Assembly (NCBI GenBank): GCA_003427395.1
Contig: BFEA01000110.1
Span: 1,967,463-2,005,689, forward strand
Source: Chara braunii
Lineage: Eukaryota; Streptophyta; Charophyceae; Charales; Characeae
Direction of reading: 5' to 3'
DNA length: 38,227 nucleotides
Shown: positions 19,164 through 28,092 of the stretch, in pieces
How positions within the stretch are numbered: the first letter of the stretch is position 1
Layout of the letters: the number at the start of each line of letters is the position of its first letter
The notes under the pieces: model-generated
The model's input: only the letters and a program-made list of their open reading frames with translations
Told to the model about the DNA's origin: nothing
Database searches by the model: none
Position numbers and translations under genes: made by a program

Positions 19164-19409
19164 TCCGAGAGGATGTGCAAGGGCGTACTCAGTCTAGGAT
19201 TTCCTGCACTTGTCTGGCTTTCATATGGAGTATCCATATGGAGGAGCTAATTGATGGAGTGCGCATCTTGAATGGAGTGCCCTTTTTGTTTTTTTGAGCC
19301 AATCCATGCCACTCATTGGATTGTATTAGTGCATCATCCCTGACTGATGTCTGTATATGTAGCAAGTAACAGAGTTCCTTCTCCTGTGCTCTGTGCTCAC
19401 CTCTCTGTA

Positions 19410-19410
<1 letters not shown>

Positions 19411-19471
<61 letters not shown>
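19411..19471. repeat. (GT)n microsatellite
   Basis: About 29 GT units in the transporter intron. The Val/Cys and Thr/His repeat ORFs over it are spurious. Confidence 0.95.
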
Positions 19472-19475
<4 letters not shown>

Positions 19476-19696
19476 GGCTTGTGTAAGTGTATATGTGTAT
19501 CACAGTGTGTGTGTGGAAAAATAAGTGTATGTGTAGGTGTGAGTGAAACTGTGTGGGGGGGGGGTTGCATGTCCATGTACACGTGCGTGCGTGGCACTGG
19601 GTGACAAGGAATGCGCGAGACTGTGTTATGCTCTGCCATTGTTGGCACATGGAGGGGTTCTGGCGCTGTGCGACGCATTGTCAGCCAAGCTGTTGG

Positions 19697-19766
19697 GGCC
19701 AGGAGGAGGGTTGGGGAGGGGGGTTGGGGAGGGGGGTTGGGGAGGGGGGTTGGCGAGGGGGCTCCT
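19697..19766 (+). repeat. 15-bp G-rich tandem repeat, G-quadruplex candidate, near the 3' splice site
   Basis: Units of GGTTGGGGAGGGGGG at a period of 15 bp, about four copies, give many runs of three or more G with 1-3 base spacers. They lie about 170 nt upstream of the acceptor at 19936 on the transcribed-sense strand, where an RNA quadruplex could form in the pre-mRNA. Motif is seen; folding is inferred. Confidence 0.7.
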
Positions 19767-19936
19767 CTGTGTGACATTCGGTGTGACAACTCGTTGGGAC
19801 CGCGGTTCTTGGCTGTGTGGCACTCATTGTGACAGGATGTGTTTGAGCATGTTGGATCATGGTGCTTGGCAAACGTGTGCGACCAATGGCATGTGCTCGA
19901 CGGATGGATGTGCGACCAATTGGATTGGACGTACAG

Positions 19937-22674
19937 GTGCAGGTGCGTTTGGAAGCCTGGCTGATGGGATTCTTGGGCGTCGGGGCACGCTGATGGCTGC
20001 CTCCGCTATGGCAGGAACCTTTGGTGTGCTGTCTGCTTGCTCTCCCTCGTTTCTGATCTATGCCTTCTGTCGAGTGGGGGTGGGCGTTGGGTGTGGGGGA
20101 ATAGGATCGACCGCCTTCGTGTTGGCGACAGAGCCGGTGGGGGCCTCTCGCAGAGGAGCTGTCGGTATCGCGACCATGTACTTCTACTCCCTTGGGGTCA
20201 TGCTTCTTGCCTTGCAGGGCTATCTGTTTCCCACGTGGCGCTCTGTGCTGATGTCAGTGAGCATCCCCTCCCTAATCTACCTGCTGCTGTGCTGGCAGTT
20301 CCTCGAAGAGTCGCCGCGATGGCTGCTCGTACGTGGCAGGGCTGACCAGGCTATGGTTATCATGAAGAGAATCGCAAGAAGAAACAACAACGTCGTCCCG
20401 GACTTTGTGCAGCTGAAGATGGAATCCTGCTCTTTGGAAATCGGACATGCCGTCATACATCCGACAAACAGTGCTCCACGTGGCGATCGCTCCGACACCC
20501 GACGCAGACAAGTCCACCATCAGCCTACCCCTCCTCATCGTACCGATGGCCTGGAAGTCATGGGGGCAGAAGAGGAGGATGACAGTACCTGGAGGACAAG
20601 CCATGAGCTCCATGCCAGAGACGTCAGCTGCAGTGACAGCAGACAGACTAGCAATGCGAAAGATAACTTAACGGGCACAACTTTTCCTCCTCTTTCTCCT
20701 GTTGTTCCACATGTTTCTTCTCCTACATGTTCGCGTAAGGACAAGCAGCCTGTGGGGGCCATGCCTCTTTCTCCTCCTGTTGCTCCTCTTTCTCCTCCTG
20801 TTCCTCCTCTTTCTCCTCCTGTTCCACATGTTTCTCCTCCTACACGTCCGCGTAAGGACAAGCATCCTGTGGGGGGCATGGAACAAGGCGAGAGGAGGGA
20901 GGACGAAACGCAACATGCCCTCCATCAACTTCAAGAAGAGGCCGGAAAGAGTCCGGAAAGCAGGTGGTCTAAGGATTGGAATGAGCCCGTTAGCCCGAGC
21001 GTGCAAGCGGATGGACCAGCTGGGCCACCGAACAATGGCCTGCCTGCATTCCTGGTCCTGGTTCAGCAGCAGGACCAGCGGCACGGACAAGCTGGGCCTG
21101 GGCCAACGAGCGTCGGGTCTCCGCAACACCCGTACCATGTCCCGAGCCAGCGGTTCCGCGAACTGGACCAGGAACACAAGGCTGAAGTCCTTGGTCCAAC
21201 GAGCTGCAACATTCCCCAAGTCCCGGTCCAGGATGTGGACCACCTCCAAGCTGGCACTGCAGGTTCTTGGCAAGGCCAGGGTCAAATAGATGATGGGCTT
21301 CTAGCTGCCGCAGGGGGGCATCCTTTTGGCGAGCTTGGTATCATTGAGGAGGGCATTGATGATGAAAGGGACCCGGATCGCACCGGGCCTGACAGTCGGA
21401 CTGAGCAGGACGATAACGACGCTGATGACTCGTCATCCTCTTCTTCCTCATGGCTGTTGATGGCCCGAGCTGGCGGGACCACCAGTAGAAGCACGGCGAA
21501 TATTCTTCTGGACAACCTTCTGGGTAAGGCTCAGAACCTGATGAAGAGAGCTAAGGGGAGTACCCAGAAAGGTCTGGGGGGTCTGCAGTGCTTCTTGACC
21601 CGGACAGGAAGGAAACTGGGTGACACCGTCAAACGCCATAGGTTTGTCTGGAAAGGCCTCAAAAACAAGGAGGGTGCTCACCAAGCCGGCAGCGGTCGGG
21701 GTCAACGAGGCCTTAGGGACATCTTTGCTCATCCTGAGGCAAGGAAGAGGCTGCTATTCGTTGCCTACATCTGGCTTGCATGTTCAATTCTCTATAACGG
21801 CCTGATCCTCAACTCCGCTAATCTGGGAAACAACCTTTACCTGCAGACATTCATCAACGGGGTAACGGAGATACCCTCCTTCATCTTGGCAGCCTTCTTC
21901 ATGGCTCGAATAGGACGCCGTTCCTCACTGATTGCCGGCATTCTACTGGGGTCCGTCTGCTCGTTCGCTTGTGTAGGTGTACCTTCCGTCTTGCGGGCCT
22001 CATTTGCAGACCATTCCTCCTCCGTTTCTCCTCCACCCTTGGTCGGCGATGTGGCGGCAGCAGCAGCAGCAGCGGCAAGAGGAGGCGGCAATGTGGTGGC
22101 AGCAGCAGTGGCAAGAGGAGGAGGAGGAGGAGGAGGTGGTGATTTGAGCATGATCTCATCGACAGGAACATGTCACTCAATTGGTCAACCAGGGGCAGGA
22201 TGCGGTAAGACTGGTCAGCAGGGGGATAGACATGCTACCGACCAAGAGAAAGACAAGGTGGAGAGGGTCATCCATGTTCTTCGCATTGTTCTTGTCGCCA
22301 TTGGATTCATCGGCGTCGCTGGCACGGATAATCTAGCTTACGTATTTACATCTGAGTTGTTCCCAACTGAAGTACGGGGGGTGGCAATGGGTATCACTAG
22401 TCAGATTGGACAGATAGGCAGTGCATGTGCACCCTTGATTGCTGTCCTGGGACGTCAACATGAAAGTATCCCCTTCCTCATCTTTGGGTGTGTGGGGGTC
22501 CTGGCAGGGCTTCTAGCGCTTCCTCTGCCAGAAACTCTAGGGCAGAGACTGCATGAAACTCTAGATCAAATGCCAACTGACAACAAGGAAAAGAACTTCC
22601 TCACACATCCTGATACTACTGACGATTATGGCACCGATGAAGATATCGATAAGCGCATCATCGATAAGGACTAG
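19937..22674 (+). CDS. Organic cation/carnitine transporter-like MFS protein, exon 2
   Basis: Continues exon 1 in phase and ends at TAG 22672-22674, adding about 911 residues. MFS signatures come in order: AFGSLADGILGRRG (loop 2-3), four more membrane segments, FLEESPRWLLVRGR after segment 6, a ~400-residue hydrophilic insertion, then YIWLACSILYNGLILNSANL and NLYLQTFINGVTEIPSF (segments 7-8), MARIGRRSSL (loop 8-9), another ~90-residue Ala/Gly insertion, and FTSELFPTEVRGVAMGI (segments 10-11). ESPRW, RIGRR and the ELFPTEVRG motif are typical of SLC22/OCT carriers. The central insertion contains repeated Ser/Pro units (two RKDK-ending blocks near 20696-20870) and an acidic Asp-rich patch near 21350-21440. 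The full protein of ~1584 residues is about three times the usual length. The transport core looks complete. Confidence 0.9.
20677..20872 (+). repeat. Internal coding repeat in transporter exon 2
   Basis: TTTCTCCTCCTGTT-type units recur at about 15-bp spacing (20690-20830), and a longer pair ends in CGTAAGGACAAGCA (20734-20747 and 20850-20863). It codes for PPLSPP and SPT-RPRKDK-type repeats in the cytoplasmic loop insertion. A multiple of three keeps the frame. Confidence 0.75.
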
Positions 22675-22860
22675 GATGAAAGTTGCGGCACTCACTAGTA
22701 CAATGAGAATGGCCATGCTACTAGAAAAAAAGATTACCTTCCTTGTCATATGACATCAGCGATATGGATATGGATGTCCTCATGGATCAGAACAGTCACT
22801 GTGATGAAAGTGGTGGAGCTCACCACAATGACAATCATGGGGAAACAAACGTGTCAACTA
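22675..22860. other. Probable 3' flank of the transporter gene
   Basis: The start of this region is the likely 3' untranslated region. I see no clear AATAAA-type signal before the MITE at 22861. Confidence 0.35.
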
Positions 22861-22965
22861 CCGTCTTCACCCGAATACAACACCCGGTCATTATAGCTGT
22901 ATTGGGGGCAACTTCCAGTCGAGATACAGCGATAATTACCGGGCGTTTTATTCGGGTGAAGACGG
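22861..22965. mobile_element. MITE family A, copy 2
   Basis: 105 bp with perfect 15-bp ends CCGTCTTCACCCGAA / TTCGGGTGAAGACGG, flanked by TA on both sides (22859-22860, 22966-22967). Nearly the whole element is an imperfect palindrome (ATTATAGCTGTAT against ATACAGCGATAAT). Best-preserved copy of the family in this window. Confidence 0.9.
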
Positions 22966-22967
22966 TA

Positions 22968-23795
22968 GTCTCCAAAATTGACGTTCACGATGATGTGGTA
23001 CAAGCTGATTGTCGTCCACAAGTTATCCCTGATTACTTTCCAGAGTTTCCTTAGGCTCAGAAGCCTCAGATTCACTCTTCATAGATTGCCGAGAACACGT
23101 CTGTCGATTGCATTCAACAATCGCTGCGATTACGTTAAATTTTATGTCGTTCATCAAGTGGTCAAAGTACTTAAACCACCAGTTCACGCTAGCCTAAGTC
23201 GATGAAGCTACGTAAGCCTACCTTCCATGGCTAGCGAACCTGCAGCTGGGCCATTTGAAGATGGCCTCCCGCGTTTACTACCAGCCTAGGCCCTAGGCCC
23301 GACTCGAAAAGCTCTTACTGCGCAAACCGGAAAGAGCTCGTCTTTGCATCGGGTGAACTGGCGATTTAAGGAGCATGATGGGCATCAACAGACTAGGAGT
23401 TGTGATCTGATGCCGCCATCATGCCGGTAAAGTTTCTTCTGCTTTCATCCGAGATCAGAACCAGAACTGCAACTGTTACAATCTTTGGGTCACAAGCTTT
23501 GGCCAAGTGGCCAAGTGAACGTCCAAGCGACAGAATTGTGCCCGAGGGGCATGCAGGCGCACCCAAGAGTCCTTGGGTCAATGGCATTGGGGTACAGCTT
23601 GGAGAATTATATGTTCTGCCAACTCATGGTCTTAGCAGTAATAGGATGTAGCAGACCAAAAGTCAAAAGTCAAAGGCTCAGAGGTTTTTTCCAGAAAGTC
23701 AACCACAGCCACAGATCATCCCAAGGCTCAGAAATTGTTTTCAGGCGAATGCAGGGCTCGCTGGGTACAAACAGCGTGAGACTGCAGTTGCATGC
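22968..23795. other. Intergenic stretch, nothing identified
   Basis: Short ORFs on both strands near 23390-23870 overlap each other and show no domain. No RNA gene or repeat stands out. Confidence 0.4.
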
Positions 23796-24372
23796 CAGCT
23801 ACACAGGCAAACACATGTCGGCCCTCTGTTGGGACCAAGAGGAGGCAGGTAAGACTGCAATATAAGTTGGGCTCGAGCCATGACACATTGGTTGTCACAT
23901 AGACGGTGAAGTGCTGCTCTCGGTCACGGTGTGCACAGGCTCTAGAACTGAGCGGAGGGAGAGGGGAATATACTGGCACTCCTCTACGTAGCTAGGATAG
24001 GTGAGAGACACTGAGGGTGTTGCTGCACCGTAGATGCGATAGAGAGAGTGAGCAAGGACAAGGGATATGAGGTAGAGGCTAGGCTTGTTCAAGACGAAGC
24101 TTATCGGGGGCTTGCCTGCTGGGTTGCAGTTGATGTTGGAGACTCAATGCTGCTTCAAGAAGACCAGCATCATCATTTCTAGCAATGTTGGTTTCAATTC
24201 CTCTGGCCTTGGAAAAGGCTAGTGCCAGAGAAATATCAACTTAGCCTTAAGGAGTCACAGCAAGTCTGGTGTGGTGGTGTAGGAGAGAGGAGAGAGGAGA
24301 GAGGAGAGAGGAGAGGTCATGTGCAGGTCGCGTAGACAGTTGATCAAGATGTTGATATGCAAGTGAGGAGGA
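23796..24372. repeat. Diverged segmental duplication, copy 1
   Basis: Matching landmarks in the same order as in 24832-25500: ACAGGCAAACA then AGAGGAGGCAGG; GACACATT; AGGCTTGT then TTGGAGAC; GCTTCRAGAAGACC; CTAGYRCCAG; AGTCTGGTGTGG, AGGAGAGAGG and GTTGAYATGC. Divergence is considerable and spacing varies. This copy carries extra GAGAGAG repeats at 24283-24313 and lacks the MITE found in copy 2. Confidence 0.6.
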
Positions 24373-24831
24373 AGAGTTCTTATGGATGGGGTGGGGGAAG
24401 AGTATTGAACAACATCATAACAATTGTTTTTTCTCTATACTACTAGATACTTCATGTTCATCATAACTATCACTGTGCTTCGCAATGTCTTGTCATCTGA
24501 TGTCGTTGTGATCGTTTTTCAGTTTGACCTCGACGAACTCATGTGTGATTACGATGTCAGCTTCTGAAGTGGGGTTTTACTACAAGTTTGTATCGGAGTG
24601 TGTTCCTCATCGGATTCCTCCCTACGGCAGGCGGAGTTGGAGGAGGTGCTCACCGTTTTAGAGTTGGTGTGTGCGCCTTGTGGCGTGGAAAGTAAGTGGC
24701 AAGAGATGAGTGACTGTCACTGACTGATGCGTGGTGGAGTTGGACGGCTGGTACTTGGAGAGAGAAATCTATTTATAGATGGATCCTGGGCCTACTGGGC
24801 CCAAGCAACCTCATAGTGCACATGCGTCGCA
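24373..24831. other. Spacer between duplicated segments
   Basis: No gene supported and no clear repeat. Confidence 0.35.
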
Positions 24832-25500
24832 CAGCTGCATAGACAAACAAACCTCAGCCTTCCATCGGGCGGAAGAGGAGGCAGGCAGGCCGGTCACCAC
24901 CATATATAGGTTGACCTCCAGTCCAGCTGTGACACATTCCACTTGGGGAAGTTGGTGGATTGAGGCTGGGGACGGCTGTGCGCGCAAGTGGCATAGCGAG
25001 CCAGAGGAAGAGGGTTAGAGACCAAGGCTCGTCAATGCGGCTGTGATGGGGCACGTGCTGCGCCTGTGCAGCTGCACCAAACATAGTATTCAGAGAGACA
25101 GTGTGAGGGGGAAGGATATGGGGTAAAGCCCAAGGCTTGTGGAAGAACAAGCTCACCATGCGCTTCCCTGCTCGTTTGCAATTGTGGTTGGAGACCCCTT
25201 GGTGCTTCGAGAAGACCGGCGTTGTGTTGGGGTTTGTTGCGCTGGGCTGCTGGCCTAAGAATACTAGCACCAGCCTGAGAGGGAGATCACCTTAGCTACC
25301 TTCTTCCCCCGAATAATACAACGTACGTAGGGTGATTATAGCTGTTTGGAGCAATTTTCAGTCTAAACACAGCAATAAAGACCATGCATTGTATCCGGGG
25401 GAAGAAGGTAATGACAGTCTGGTGTGGCCATGCAGGAGAGAGGAGACTCTCAGGTAGCCAATAAACAGATGTTGGAGAGGTTGACATGCTGAGGTGGCTA
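24832..25500. repeat. Diverged segmental duplication, copy 2 (with MITE insertion)
   Basis: Second copy of 23796-24372, interrupted by a family A MITE at 25299-25408. The ORFs on both strands in it have no recognisable domain. Confidence 0.6.
25299..25408. mobile_element. MITE family A, copy 3
   Basis: 110 bp with ends CCTTCTTCCCCCGAAT and a matching GGGGGAAGAAGG, flanked by TA on both sides (25297-25298, 25409-25410). The duplicated relative at 24240-24260 lacks it, so it inserted after the segmental duplication. Confidence 0.85.
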
Positions 25501-25520
25501 CCCTCTTCACCCGAATAGAG
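25501..25520. mobile_element. MITE family A, copy 4 (left end only)
   Basis: CCCTCTTCACCCGAATAGAG preceded by TA (25499-25500) matches the left end of the family. The rest is missing and a LINE fragment follows immediately. Confidence 0.65.
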
Positions 25521-25521
25521 C

Positions 25522-25769
25522 GAGCCATACTTCGTTGTAAAAATTCATAGCGTCTTGACTCATAGAGTCCCATGTGGTTTCCCAAAATTCTTTAGGGAAA
25601 CCATCTATCCCAGGGATCTTCTCCTCCTTCATTTGCATAAGGGCAGTCCATATCTCGTTTTTGGAGAGTGGGGTTTCTAAGGAAAACTGTTGTTCGGGTG
25701 TAAGTGTTTTGTTAACTGGGTCCAAGAATTCTTGGATTAAGCGATCGTGGTGTGGCAGGTTTATTTCTG
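25522..25769 (-). pseudogene. LINE reverse transcriptase fragment
   Basis: On - it encodes about 80 residues including LIQEFLDPVNKTLTPEQQ, KNEIWTALMQMKEEKIPGID and GFPKEFWETTWDSM. These match the N-terminal RT block of plant LINEs (the K-x-PG-x-DG motif). No downstream RT motifs follow. It is squeezed between a MITE end and a family-E element, and is a different clade or copy from the LINE at 28-35 kb (compare KGKCPGPDGLPIKF there). Confidence 0.7.
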
Positions 25770-26216
25770 GGCCTAAAAACAATTATTATTTTTTGGAAAC
25801 TTTTTAATGAGTTATTGATTATGTAAACTACATATCTGTAAATTTTCAGGGCATTTGTCAATGCCAAAAAATAATTAAAAATCGTCAAAGATGGCGGTGT
25901 CGAAAAGGTGTTGGCACACTCACTCATTTTAATTCTCTTTTTATTTTTCTTATTTTTATCATAGTGTTTATTTTCTGTATTTGATTTTTAATTCAACTTT
26001 GGTAAAGAATTTGGATGTAGTGCCCAGACAAATGTTGTTTAGTTTATTTTTCTTCATAACATTGTTTTTGTTTTTTAATTGTTTGGAAACGTTTTTGTTT
26101 TTTTTTGTTTTTTTTTGTCCGCGTTCGGCCCGAACGGCCCAACGCCTTCCGAAGGTGTCCCGTACGTTCGGGCGTTCGGGTTCGGCCGTTCGGCCCGTCC
26201 CGAACGCCGGCGACCC
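25770..26216 (+). mobile_element. Family E element, right-hand part
   Basis: Begins within GGGCCTAAAAACAATTA and matches 27095-27532 almost throughout: the ACATATCTGTAAATTTTCAG and CAAAGATGGYGGTGTCGAAA segments, the GGTAAAGAATTTGGAT segment, then GTTCGG palindromes and GAACGCCGGCGACCC. The left GC-rich end is absent. Its right end abuts the hammerhead-like motif at 26217 instead of a TA repeat. Confidence 0.8.
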
Positions 26217-26254
26217 CTGATGAGTCGGTGAAACTCCGACGAAACAGTTTGTCA
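26217..26254 (+). ncRNA. Hammerhead ribozyme-like core
   Basis: All conserved core bases are present in order: CTGATGA (26217-26223), stem II GTCGG/CCGAC (26224-26228 with 26236-26240) closed by a 7-nt loop, GAAA (26241-26244), then a minimal stem III (A-C-A with T-G-T around loop GTT) ending in the cleavage triplet GTC (26251-26253). This would be a type I arrangement with a very short stem III, as reported for Penelope-like and other retroelement hammerheads. Stem I cannot form here: the 8 bases after the cleavage site have no partner directly before CTGATGA, where the family-E end begins. So this is a core that has probably lost one stem I strand. Confidence 0.55.
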
Positions 26255-26340
26255 CAGCCCCTCGTTTGTTGTCCTTTTCTCTCTCTCTGCCTGCGGTTTA
26301 CCGGGCAGTTCTGTTTGTGACGATATATATATATTAATTA
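26254..26340 (+). repeat. Hammerhead-linked tail: CT tract, hairpin, (AT)n
   Basis: After the cleavage site come a CT-rich run, a strong hairpin at 26287-26308 (CTGCC with GGCAG, and inside it CGGT with ACCG around a TT loop), then GTTCTGTTTGTGACG and (AT)n. The same tail occurs inverted at 27562-27612 and as a shorter direct copy at 27622-27655. It is a small repeated element, possibly the 3' part of a hammerhead-bearing retroelement. Confidence 0.65.
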
Positions 26341-26551
26341 AAAAACAAACCTGTAGGGAGGTCCCACTAGCAAAGACTATTGGCCTCCTTGAGTGATGTT
26401 CACGTTATCCTCATACCCACCTGAATCTGGACGTCTCTGTAAACAGATGCAGTAAATGGTGATTGAGACTGGGTTATGCACCTTTCCATAAACACATTCA
26501 GATTCATAAATTTCGTGTGTCGTGCGGCTATGCCCTTTTTCTTGGTGGCGA

Positions 26552-26716
26552 ACCTCACCACCAAGGGTCATGAGACCTCACCACCAAGGCCCCTTTTCTC
26601 ACTGGCAAGGCCTCACCACCAAGGCTTTTTTTCTCACTGGCGAGACCTCACCACCAAGGCCCCTTTTCTCACTAGCGAGACCTCACCACAAAGGCCCCTT
26701 TTCTCGGTGGGAAGCG
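26552..26716. repeat. 35-bp minisatellite
   Basis: CCTCACCACCAAGGC units begin at 26553 (partial), 26576, 26611, 26646 and 26681 with period 35, followed by CCCTTTTCTCACTGGCRAGA. As 35 is not a multiple of three, the ORFs over it shift frame from unit to unit and are not genes. Units touch without spacers, so it is not a CRISPR array. Confidence 0.9.
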
Positions 26717-26780
26717 CTTACCACCTTCCGCTGGTTCAGCTCTCCACCAATAGATTGGGAAATATATATATATATATATA

Positions 26781-27528
26781 CAGGGTTACCTGACTGAACG
26801 TTCGGGGGCCCCCGGGCTGGCCCCCGAACGTTCGGGCGTTCCATACAGGGGCCGAACACCTCCAGGTTCGGCCCCTGCCAAAACAAACTTCGGGGCCTAA
26901 AAATAAGTTTCTTTTTCTGAATGTTTTTTTGTGAGTTCTCTATGATGTAACCTACACGCCTGTAAATTTTGAAGCCATTCTGCTAAGCCAAAAAAACATT
27001 AAAAATTGTCAAAGATGGGGGTGTCAAAAAGTGCTCGCCCACTCACTATTTTGTTTTTTTTTTCACTTTTGACGTTTTGTTTTCACTTTATTTCGGGGCC
27101 TAAAAACAATTACTATTTTTTAACATTTTTTAACGAGTTATTGAGTATGTAAAATACATATCTGTAAATTTTCAGGGCATTTGTCAATTTCAAAAAATAA
27201 TTAAAAATCGGCAAAGATGGTGGTGTCGAAAAGGTGTTGTCACACTCACTCATTTTAATTCTCTTTATATTTTTTCTTATTTTTATCATAGTGTTCATTT
27301 TCTGTATTTGATTTTTAATTCAAATTTGGTAAAGAATTTGGATTTAGTGCCCAGGTAAATGTTGTTTATTTGATTTTTCGACATAACAGTTTTTTTTTTG
27401 GAATTTTTTGAAAACCTTTTTTTTTTTTTTTTGTCCGCGTTCGGCCTGAACAGCCGAACGCCTTCCGAAGGGGTCCCGTACGTTTGGGCGTTCGGGTTCG
27501 GGCGTTCGGCCCGTCCTGAACGCCGGCA

Positions 27529-27532
<4 letters not shown>
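26781..27532 (+). mobile_element. Family E element, complete copy inside a (TA)n microsatellite
   Basis: 752 bp flanked by (AT)n on the left (26762-26780) and (TA)n on the right (27533-27561). Ends are short inverted repeats: AGGGTTACC on the left and GGCAACCCT on the right (complement AGGGTTGCC). Both ends carry GTTCGG/CGAAC palindromes. The interior has two related ~210-bp segments, each starting TTCGGGGCCTAAAAA (26889 and 27093) and continuing TCTGTAAATTTT or CCTGTAAATTTT, then CAAAGATGG and CACTCACT. No ORF. It is non-autonomous. Confidence 0.8.
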
Positions 27533-27561
<29 letters not shown>

Positions 27562-27563
<2 letters not shown>

Positions 27564-27655
27564 TCACAAACAGAACTGCCCGGTAAACCGTAGGCAGAGA
27601 GAGAGAAGAGGAATATATATATTACCGGGCAGTTCTATTTGACGATATATATATA
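27562..27655. repeat. Two further copies of the hammerhead-linked tail
   Basis: 27562-27612 is the reverse complement of 26268-26322 (ATCACAAACAGAACTGCCCG, then GTAAACCGTAGGCAGAGAGA). 27622-27655 is a shorter direct copy (TTACCGGGCAGTTCTATTTG then ACG and AT repeats). The inverted copy touches the (TA)n that holds the complete family-E element. Confidence 0.75.
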
Positions 27656-27681
27656 ATTTCAAGTTTGGTGAGTGCACTGAG

Positions 27682-27785
27682 TGGTGTGGCGAGGCCATAT
27701 GCCCTTTCTGGGGCCAGAAGGCGAAATGGCATTCCAACGTCTGACGAGTGATTGGGCTGGCCGCACCACTCAAGGCCTCGCCACA

Positions 27786-27788
<3 letters not shown>
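27682..27788. mobile_element. 107-bp fold-back element
   Basis: Perfect 15-bp inverted ends TGGTGTGGCGAGGCC (27682-27696) and GGCCTCGCCACACCA (27774-27788) with further inner complementarity. A T tract starts directly after it. Probably a MITE unrelated to family A. Confidence 0.7.
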
Positions 27789-27821
<33 letters not shown>

Positions 27822-28092
27822 GAAAGCTTAGACATTTATTTCATAAAAAATCAGTGGGACGACTCGGAGGCCGGGGACCTCACAATTCGACCCGGAGTTA
27901 TCCTCGCAGCCTCAGTCAATTTCACTTACGAGCCATGCTCGAAAATCCACCTACTGTTCGATAAGCTCTTGGTTCCACTGCTGCTAGAAACCGGGTCCAG
28001 CGTCCCAAACTAATTCAAAATAACTTTCCAAAATAAGACCTTGAAGTACAAGTAAAAAGGGGGCTGCCTGCGCAGTCAGAGCTAGCATACCT
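27789..28092 (-). other. T tract and following sequence, possible retroposed insertion
   Basis: T32 at 27789-27820 would be a poly(A) tail on -. The next ~270 bp contain no ORF with support. It could be a SINE or processed transcript inserted antisense, but I find no target-site duplication or pol III boxes. Confidence 0.35.

Larger units (their letters stand above)
17469..19936 (+). other. Intron of the transporter gene
   Basis: The donor is G|GTAAGT at 17469 and the acceptor GTACAG| at 19931-19936. Joining 17468 to 19937 restores a Gly codon and gives FFIGRLIGAGAFGSLADGIL, the expected SLC22 motif between segments 2 and 3. Total coding length then divides exactly by three (4752 nt). The donor side is T-rich for about 230 bp. 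The intron contains an assembly gap, a MITE, (TC)n, an inverted-repeat element, (GT)n and a G-rich repeat. The long ORF that begins at 19543 upstream of the acceptor is intron read-through, not coding. Confidence 0.85.

Noticed and set aside
19543-19936. N-terminal 131 codons of the long ORF ending at 22674
   Set aside because: This part lies upstream of a good acceptor; splicing at 19937 restores the conserved transporter motif and exact frame, so it is intron.
23388-23979. Several 60-130 codon ORFs on both strands
   Set aside because: No motif, no codon or splice support, and they overlap each other.
26552-26716. Regular 35-bp repeats resembling a CRISPR array
   Set aside because: Units are contiguous without spacers, and the window is eukaryotic; it is a minisatellite.
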